Shown: positions 12,701-12,808 of the stretch, piece by piece
Numbering within the stretch: position 1 is the stretch's first letter
How the letters are laid out: every line of letters starts with the position of its first letter
DNA from: Thermoleophilaceae bacterium
Lineage (GTDB): Bacteria; Actinomycetota; Thermoleophilia; Solirubrobacterales; Thermoleophilaceae
Reading direction: 5' to 3'
Length of the DNA: 12,808 bases
NCBI GenBank assembly: GCA_013812065.1
Contig: JACCUC010000258.1
Location: 1 to 12,808 of the forward strand
Translations under genes and position numbers: made by a program
Notes under the pieces: generated by a model
What the model saw: only the letters and a program-made list of their open reading frames with translations
Database searches by the model: none
What the model was told of the DNA's origin: nothing

Positions 12701-12808
12701 TCAGGCCTCCCGGCTCGCGCTCGTCCCCGCGGTGGCGGGTTCCCGCTCCGCGGAATCCGCGCCGTCCGCGGGCTCGCGCTCGGTCGCCGGCTCCGCGCCG
12801 GGCGAGCC
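12701..12808 (-). CDS. nuoJ: 3' end of nuoJ (hydrophilic C-terminal tail)
   Basis: The frame ending in TGA at 12703-12701 is open to the window edge and encodes 35 residues rich in Ala, Glu, Pro, Arg and Ser, ending SASREA. There is no membrane segment in this part. It is called nuoJ because nuoJ normally precedes nuoK and the stop lies 2 bases before the nuoK start. The visible sequence alone would not identify it; a disordered C-terminal extension of NuoJ is plausible for high-GC actinobacteria. Truncated by the window. Confidence 0.6.
   Translation of the reverse strand, partial: GSPGAEPATEREPADGADSAEREPATAGTSASREA

Overview
This is a very GC-rich window with strong third-position GC bias, so many antisense frames stay open by chance. 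It suggests a high-GC actinobacterium. I lean towards Thermoleophilia/Solirubrobacterales because of the nuoJKLMN order, the flavin-dependent thymidylate synthase, the secreted Asp/Gly-rich beta-roll protein with a C-terminal cysteine pair, and a leaderless-type start (TANNNT six bases before an ATG). That placement is inference; no rRNA or marker phylogeny is available here.

Left part, plus strand (1-2673). The tail of a truncated gene carries a Walker A motif joined to an alpha/beta-hydrolase-like end. It overlaps by 4 bases (GTGA) a lipoprotein of the PQQ-dependent glucose/sorbosone dehydrogenase family. Next comes a small unit with a leaderless-type promoter: a possible 11-codon leader ORF, a 63-residue protein and a six-helix membrane protein with a long charged tail. 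The last two overlap by ATGA.

Middle part (2674-7240). On the minus strand lie a secreted RTX-like beta-roll protein whose ribosome-binding site sits in the loop of a perfect 10-bp inverted repeat, then thyX. Divergent from thyX is a zinc-ribbon DUF4870-type membrane protein. A convergent minus-strand MDR oxidoreductase follows, then a strong hairpin terminator, then a small secreted proline-rich protein. The 5' leader of that last gene can fold into a long hairpin with a GNRA loop.

Right part, minus strand (7241-12808). This is the distal end of a complex I operon: the nuoJ 3' end, nuoK, nuoL, nuoM and nuoN, tightly packed with overlaps of 4 bases or gaps of 2-15. They encode membrane-arm, proton-pumping subunits of NADH:quinone oxidoreductase. 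NuoL lacks two charged residues that are normally conserved in TM5 and TM6 (Glu to Ala, Arg to Val), and NuoM has Asp in place of the TM5 Glu.

No tRNA, rRNA, CRISPR, insertion sequence or phage gene was seen. No gene-free stretch exceeds 300 bases. I see no obvious new defence or mobile system; the most unusual signals are the structured leaders, the NuoL substitutions and the hybrid ORF at the left edge.
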